Positions 58,931 to 64,000 of a DNA stretch of 64,000 bases are shown here, one piece after another; the first letter of the stretch is position 1, and every line of letters begins with the position of its first letter. A program made the translations under genes and the position numbers. The stretch comes from Thalassia testudinum. Lineage: Eukaryota; Streptophyta; Magnoliopsida; Alismatales; Hydrocharitaceae. The notes beneath the pieces were generated by a model. It saw only the letters and a program-made list of their open reading frames with translations. It had not been told where the DNA came from and ran no database searches. The DNA is taken from assembly GCA_037157565.1 (NCBI GenBank), contig JAZHRO010000012.1, positions 10,256,501 through 10,320,500 on the forward strand, written 5' to 3'.

Positions 58931-60327
58931 TAATCCGATGGATCTTGCTATTGCAAGAATTCGACCTCGAGATTCGCGACAAGGTGAGAAGACAGAATGT
59001 GGTAGCTGACCACCTGTCTCACCCTCCTGAGATCATTTGCCCTTCTGGACCCATCACGGAGCATTTTCCTGATGAGCACCTATTGACTATTGGTACTAGG
59101 CTTCCATGGTTTGCTGATATAGTAAACTACTTAGCATCTCATCAGATCCCGTCTGATTGGCCAAAGGCCAAGAAAGACAAGTTGCGCTTTGATGCCAAGT
59201 ACTACATCTGGGAAGACCCATACCTTTTCCGCATAGGTGCTGGCCAAGTAATCCGGCGATGTGTCCCGGAGGGCGAAATCAACAACATTCTCTCCTTCTG
59301 CCATGACCAGGCATGCGGTGGCCACTTCTTTGAGCACAAAACCACATAAAAAATCCTCCAGTGTGTCTTTTACTAGCCCACTATCTTCAAGGATGCATAC
59401 AATCACTGTAAGGCATGCAGTCGTTGCCAAACTTTAGGTAACATGAGCCACCGCAACATGATGCCTTTGCAGCCAATTCTCGTATGCGACATTTTTGATA
59501 TTTGGGGGATTGATTTTATGGGCCCCTTTCTTATTTCGGACGGCTTCGAGTACATTTTACTCAGTGTGGACTACGTGTCCAAATGGATCGAAGTCATTCC
59601 GACTCGAACCTGTGATCACAAGATCGTCATCAAATTCATTCATCAGAATATCTTCTCACGGTTTGGGATTCCTCGTGCAATCATCTCTGATGGAGGGACC
59701 CATTTCACAAATGCTCAGTTCAGGTCACTAATGACCAAATATGGGGTATCTCACCGAATCTCTACTCCTTACCACCCCCAGACTACTGATCTAGCTGAGC
59801 TATCAAATCGGGAGATCAAGAAAATCCTATAGGTTACTGTTCGACTTGAAAGGAAGGACTGGTCGTCCCGACTTCTGGAAGCTTTGTGGGCCTATAGGAC
59901 TGCCCACAAGACCCAATTAGGCATGTCTCCTTTTAGACTGGTGTACGGGAAGGCATGCCACCTTCTCGTCAAACTGGAGCACAAAGCCTATTGGGCAATA
60001 CGGAACTGCAACTTAGATCTTTCTAAGGCTGAAACCCACAGAAAGCTTTAGATAAGCGAGATTGATGAACTACGCCTTGATGCGTACGAGAACTCGCAAA
60101 TCTACAAAGAGCGGGTTAAAGCCTTTCATGACAAGCACATATCTAGAAAGATCTTCCACCCTGGTCAGAAGGTCCTACTCTTCGATGCCCGACTCAAACT
60201 CTTCACTGGAAAACTGCGATCCAAGTGGGTCGGACCATATCTCGTCCGACAGATTTTTGGAAATGGAGACGTTGAAATTAGTCCTCTCAGCCACGATTTC
60301 GAACCTTTCGTCGTGAACAGTCAGTAA
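58931..60327 (+). pseudogene. int: Integrase of element B (broken)
   Basis: The frame is the same as RT. An HHCC-type zinc-binding region lies at about 59299-59430 (HDQACGGH..., then CKACSRCQ), broken by TAA 59347 and TAG 59374. The catalytic core spans about 59470-59830 with D in DFMGPF (59512), D in SDGGTHF (59689) and E in LAELSNREIKKIL (59797 region), i.e. the D,D-35-E triad is kept. Stops follow at TAG 59830 and TAG 60049. The C-terminal part (RKIFHPGQKVLLFDARLKLF, KWVGPYLV) ends at TAA 60325-60327, possibly another premature stop because similar residues (LKPF) follow. There is no chromodomain. Integrase would insert element cDNA into chromosomes; here it is inactive. Confidence 0.92.
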
Positions 60328-60894
60328 CTCAAACCGTTCACTGACGTAACCACGGAACACCATGGATGGGATTATCTCAAAATCTTGAAAGCCAGGGTTC
60401 TAGGGGTTACCATGGGCGGTGCTATCTCGAAGCATCGACTGCCAGGGACCCTTGAGGATTGATGATGGGGACAAGGAATTCGATACAGATCGTGTTGTGA
60501 AGCCAATCCTAACCTAGAATTAAAAAGAGAAGAGAGAGAAAACTCTCCAAACAAATAAATCTTCCGTCTCTCTCTCTTACAAAACGCATTGCAAACTGAA
60601 CCAAGGCTAAAAATATCTCAGGCACGGGTGCTTTAACCACATAGTCTAATAAACTTTAGGTTAGTTCCTGTAGGCCTTAAAAACCTTTGCTAAAGACTGA
60701 GGCTAAAGCTAGACAGATCTGGATCTTGGTTGGTACTAAGTACCTTTTAGGCCTATGATTGGCATTCTGACCTAATCAAGGATACAAGAGGAAAAACACT
60801 TATCAAAACTTGATGGAAGAAATTCATGGTCTAGAACAAAGGTTAAAACCTTAAATTTTTGCTAAGGGACTAGCAAAAGCTAGGCATGGGGGTA
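60328..60894 (+). other. Element B 3' non-coding region and polypurine tract
   Basis: Directly after pol, two imperfect units of about 50 bp (60360-60460, each with 'ccatgg', '(g)ctatctc-aa' and 'gccaggg') are followed by about 400 bp shared with element C (22347-22740, minus strand). The polypurine tract GCATGGGGGTA is at 60884-60894. No env-like ORF is present. Confidence 0.75.
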
Positions 60895-63691
60895 TGATGA
60901 GAGCCTCATCATGAATCCTAACTAGCACATTTTGACCTAAATAAGTATACAAAAGCTCCTACAAAGCCTAAGGGAAAGCCTAAATAAAAGAACTATAAAT
61001 CTGAGTATAAAACAACTCACAAGAGGTAAAACTACAATTTTACCAATGCAGTACACAAACGGGATGTCTAAGGGTCTAAACACAGGTCAAATGGGCTTAA
61101 CAAGAAAGAAAGTGGGATGATTTGATCTGAAAAGGGTTATAGCAATTTCTAGGAATTAAATGACATTCTGTAACCCTAAAACAAATCCACTGTAATTCAC
61201 GAAGTTCTAGGCAAGATAAAAATCAATTAAACACTCTAAAATTCATGAAAAAACATCCCCTAGGTTTTAGAAACTTCAATTTGGCCATTGGAACCTGTCT
61301 TGACCTAGATTGAGAACCATACCCAATTTTTGACCTAATTTCGATTTTTGTGCAGATTGACCTGTCAAACGTGGTCAAACCTAAAATCAAACTTCACCAT
61401 TAGATTCCTTAGGTCAAAATTAGATTTGTACCAAAATTTGGACCTAAGGAATCTAATGGTGAGGTTTGATTTTAGGTTTGACCACGTTTGACCAGTCAAT
61501 TTTGACTAACTTTACAAATTGGTCCTCATGAATTACTTTTTGACCCTTAACTCTTTGAACCCTTGCACTTTGCCCCCCATCTTTCCCTTCATTCTTTGCA
61601 AAACGATCCCTCTGCCACCCCGCGTAGCTGCCCATACCTCCGGCGGCTTTGCGCGGAGGATGGCGCTGCGCAGGGTATGGGGACCGACCGTAGAAATGAG
61701 AGGGGGGTCCCCTGCGTCATCCTCTTCTGCATGGACCCCCTCCCATGCCCTGCCAATGCCCATGCCTCTCGTGCAAACACGCGAGAGGAATGGGTCTCTT
61801 CTCTGGCCATTCTCCGGCAAGCTGCCCACGCTTCCTCCTCGAGATCTTCTCCTCGCTAGCATCTATTTAAGAAGCAGCTGGGGCTACCGGTTGGGGTATT
61901 CCTGTTTTGGCTGAAGAAAATCCCCAAACTTCGTCTCCTCCTCCGCCAGTCATTCGCTCGCAGGCTCCGGCGACTCTCCACTTCCTCTCTCGTCGCCCTG
62001 CCACCATACTAATGGCAGGGTTAGCTCCGCCATCGTTCGTCGTGCCTTGCCGTACCAGCAGGCATCCTCCAGTCTCTCTTCCTCGTCGTCTCCGGCGATG
62101 GGAGAATTGAGCCATCCACCTCCTGCCCCCCTTTGTCCGCTTAGTTAGGTAAGAGCTCTTCCGTTTTCTCCTCTCTTTATTTCCCCTTATTAATCTTAGT
62201 TTCGATCCCTCAACTTCCGCTACCACCACCATCATTTCCACCTCCGGCCACCAACTTCGGCAAGGCCGCTCCACCTCCACAGGCCGTCCCACCCCTCTCC
62301 AACAAGTCCATAAGCATCCCCTCACTCCACTCAACATTTCCCCTCACTCACACCACCACTCTGCTCACCCAAACACACCCCCGAACACACCCACACATAC
62401 GCACACAGTGTGCCCTAGGCACGCTCACGCGTGCGCCCCTGCACCACGCTGACCACCTTTGCACATTCGCCACACCTTAGCGAAGCCCCCCAAGGCATCT
62501 GACAGGGCCGCGAGGCCGTGTTCGTGTTTTCAGGGACAGAGCAGCTCGTCGCCATTGATGAGTAGGTCGAAGCTGCTTTGCAAGCTTCTCCATGCTGTAG
62601 CGCTCCAGGTCCCTAGGTCCAGCAGGTGCGGAACACTCTCACGCACGCACTTAGGCCCTCAATTGGAGTCGAAGGCCTCGGCTACTGCCCCAATTGCTCG
62701 TGCCTTCCTCCTGCAGGTGCACGAAGAAGCAGGTGGGACTTTAGTCCCACCTCAGAAGTGGAGGCGTGCCAGCACTTGCATAAGAGGAAAAAGTGACTTA
62801 GGCTATTCGCCTCAAGTCACACAGGGGTGAGGTCCCTCTCTCTCACTCGGTCTCATCCGCGGCACTGCCCACGTGGACCTAGCCCGTGACCTGAATATCC
62901 TGCCTGTGCACTCCATGCACACCACCCACGCCGGTGCGCCTAGACCCAGGTGCACGTAACCTGACCTAAATACTTGATTGGCTGGCTCTGGGAGAGCGAA
63001 GAGAGAAATAGAAAGGGAGCACAAGCGGGGAAGGGTAGGGGTAGGTTTTGCACTCGTGTGTGAAGGGAACAGGTGGAGAAGAAGAAGAAGAGGAGTGGCG
63101 AGGACTCAGCCGCAAAGTACCCGCAACAAAGAAAAAGAAAGAAGAAGGCGAAGGAGATGCAGCAGCTCAAGAAGAAAAGAAGAAGCCAAGGAGGAGCTGC
63201 AGCAGAAGAAGGAGCTGAAGCCAGGAAGGAGGAAAGCTGCAAAGAAAAGAAAGAGAAGGAGAAGAGTCGCAGCAGCCGAAGGAGAAAGAAGAAGATAGGA
63301 AGGCTGAGAACACAACTGAATAAAGAAGAAGGATGCACTGTAGAAACGGGGCCGATAAGGCATCTGATTCAGAGAATCAGACGTCTGGAAAAGGAAAGGC
63401 AAAAAAAGAAGAGAAGGAATAGAGAAAAAGAGAAGGGAAAGAGAAGGAAAAGAGAAGAGAAGAAGGGAAAGAGAAGAAAGAAAGAAGAGAAGGATTCTTT
63501 TGTTCTCTCTCTCTTAAATTTTTATATTTCATAATTGTGAATTTGCATGCTTCTAGAATCAAAGTGTGCTCCCTGAGTTCGACCTTGGGATATTTTAAAT
63601 TTCAAGTAATAAATTGAAATAATCTGGTAATCGCTTTTCACAATATACTGCAACGAACATAATTTTAAAACACCGTGAAACGAACGCACCA
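60895..63691 (+). repeat. Element B 3' LTR
   Basis: It starts TGATGAGAGCCTCATCA and ends CGAACGCACCA, 2797 bp. It differs from the 5' LTR at about a dozen sites in the first 240 bp by eye, so the insertion is not very recent. It contains a 57-bp inverted duplication at 61359-61497 not found in the 5' LTR, the TATA-like CTATTTAAG (61863-61871), the palindrome GGTGGGACTTTAGTCCCACC (62732-62751), a purine-rich tract (63060-63500) and one CAGACGTCTG (63378-63387). Confidence 0.93.
61359..61497. repeat. 57-bp inverted duplication in B 3' LTR
   Basis: The arms 61359-61415 and 61441-61497 are reverse complements with only a few mismatches, around a 25-bp spacer. The matching part of the 5' LTR (48710-48835) and LTR E (23725-23835) has only the first arm and spacer, so the second arm is a derived inverted copy. 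Confidence 0.85.
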
Positions 63692-64000
63692 GCTCTATAG
63701 GTTGTTTTGTAATCTTTCTTTGTTATTGGTTGGGTATTTGCGTTGTGAATTCCCGTCTCTTTCGTGAGACAAAATCTTCCTTGTGAAGAGAAGGGGTTGA
63801 GAAACGTTATCCTCGTACTTGTAGTGTGGTTGTAATAGAGGTTGAAGTACCCTCATTAAAGTAGTTCGTATAGTGGATTTGATCGACTCGGTTGATCAGG
63901 AAATCCTAACTCGAAAGGGTTAGGTGGTGATTTTTACCCAGTTTGGGTTTCCACCTAAAAATTCTTGTGCCATATTGTGTGATTGCTCATTTTGTGAGAT
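63692..64000 (+). mobile_element. Copia LTR H, part 2 (window edge)
   Basis: It begins with the duplicated GCTCT and continues LTR H. The stretch 'ttgatcaggaaatcctaac' (63892 onward) and the 'tttacccagtttgggtttcc' type text (63930-63955) are typical of the 3' end of long copia LTRs. Neither the LTR end nor the primer site is reached by 64000. Confidence 0.7.

Larger units (their letters stand above)
48250..63691 (+). mobile_element. Element B: complete Athila-like LTR retrotransposon, TSD GCTCT
   Basis: The 5' LTR is at 48250-53756 (with a solo LTR inside), then primer site 53762-53779, leader, gag-pol in one frame 54709-60327, polypurine tract 60884-60894, and 3' LTR 60895-63691. The exact 5-bp duplication GCTCT is at 48245-48249 and 63692-63696. 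Without the insertion the 5' LTR is about 2776 bp against 2797 bp. All enzymatic domains are recognisable, but about 16 premature stops make it inactive. There is no chromodomain and no env-like ORF. It is inserted in copia LTR H, in the same orientation. Confidence 0.93.

Noticed and set aside
60328..60894. Possible env-like ORF downstream of B integrase
   Set aside because: No open frame of useful length; the region is repeats plus 3' non-coding sequence shared with C.
63073..63534. 153-codon Lys/Arg-rich ORF
   Set aside because: Translation of the purine-rich tract in B 3' LTR; the 5' LTR counterpart has a different frame structure.

Overview
This is repeat-only DNA from a large, retrotransposon-rich seed-plant (angiosperm) nuclear genome. 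I found no host protein gene, rRNA or tRNA gene. Almost every base belongs to long terminal repeat (LTR) retrotransposons nested inside one another. Three groups are visible: (i) Athila-like Ty3/gypsy elements, with 2.7-3.7 kb LTRs, a tRNA-Asp-type primer site and a GGGGGTA polypurine tract; (ii) a Tekay/Del-like Ty3/gypsy family, with about 2.7 kb LTRs and an initiator-Met primer site; (iii) Ty1/copia elements. The host species cannot be named from this sequence.

Left block (1-19211, + strand): Athila-like element A. Its 5' LTR is split by an edge LTR (ending at 1283) and by a solo LTR (1609-4410, TSD AGTAG). It has a gag pseudogene and no pol. Its 3' LTR is split by a Tekay-like solo LTR (13964-16601, TSD CTCAC). 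A sits in the leader of copia element D1, which lies on the - strand.

Middle block (19630-34995, - strand): element C, with two LTRs, an Athila-type primer site and a polypurine tract. It carries no gag, protease, RT or integrase. Instead it holds one or two unrecognised ORFs, including an acidic, Ser/Pro-rich one. C is interrupted by solo LTR E (23265-28638), which is itself interrupted by a Tekay-like solo LTR (26068-28624). C also sits in the leader of D1, whose 5' LTR is at 35227-35807.

35808-38772 is AT-rich sequence without genes and contains one fold-back (MITE-like) repeat. D2, a second copy of the copia family, starts at 38773 and points the other way (+).

Right block (38773-64000): a deep nest. 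D2 contains Tekay-like element F (40479 on, truncated in RT). F contains Athila-like LTR fragment G (45787-46927). G is cut by copia LTR H (46928 on). H contains complete Athila-like element B (48250-63691, TSD GCTCT). B's 5' LTR contains a Tekay-like solo LTR (49749-52474, TSD GTGTG). B keeps gag, protease, RT, RNase H and integrase in a single reading frame, but has about 16 premature stop codons and cannot make a working polyprotein.

The most interesting signals are: C as a non-autonomous partner of B with shared leader and 3' blocks but an unknown ORF; covarying palindromes at the start of every Athila-like LTR and deeper inside these LTRs; three successive stem-loops with a conserved 14-nt loop and different stems in the 3' non-coding part of A; a palindrome CAGACGTCTG shared by LTRs of three unrelated families; and paired GTACCGGTAC palindromes in the D1/D2 leaders. 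All relationships were judged by eye.
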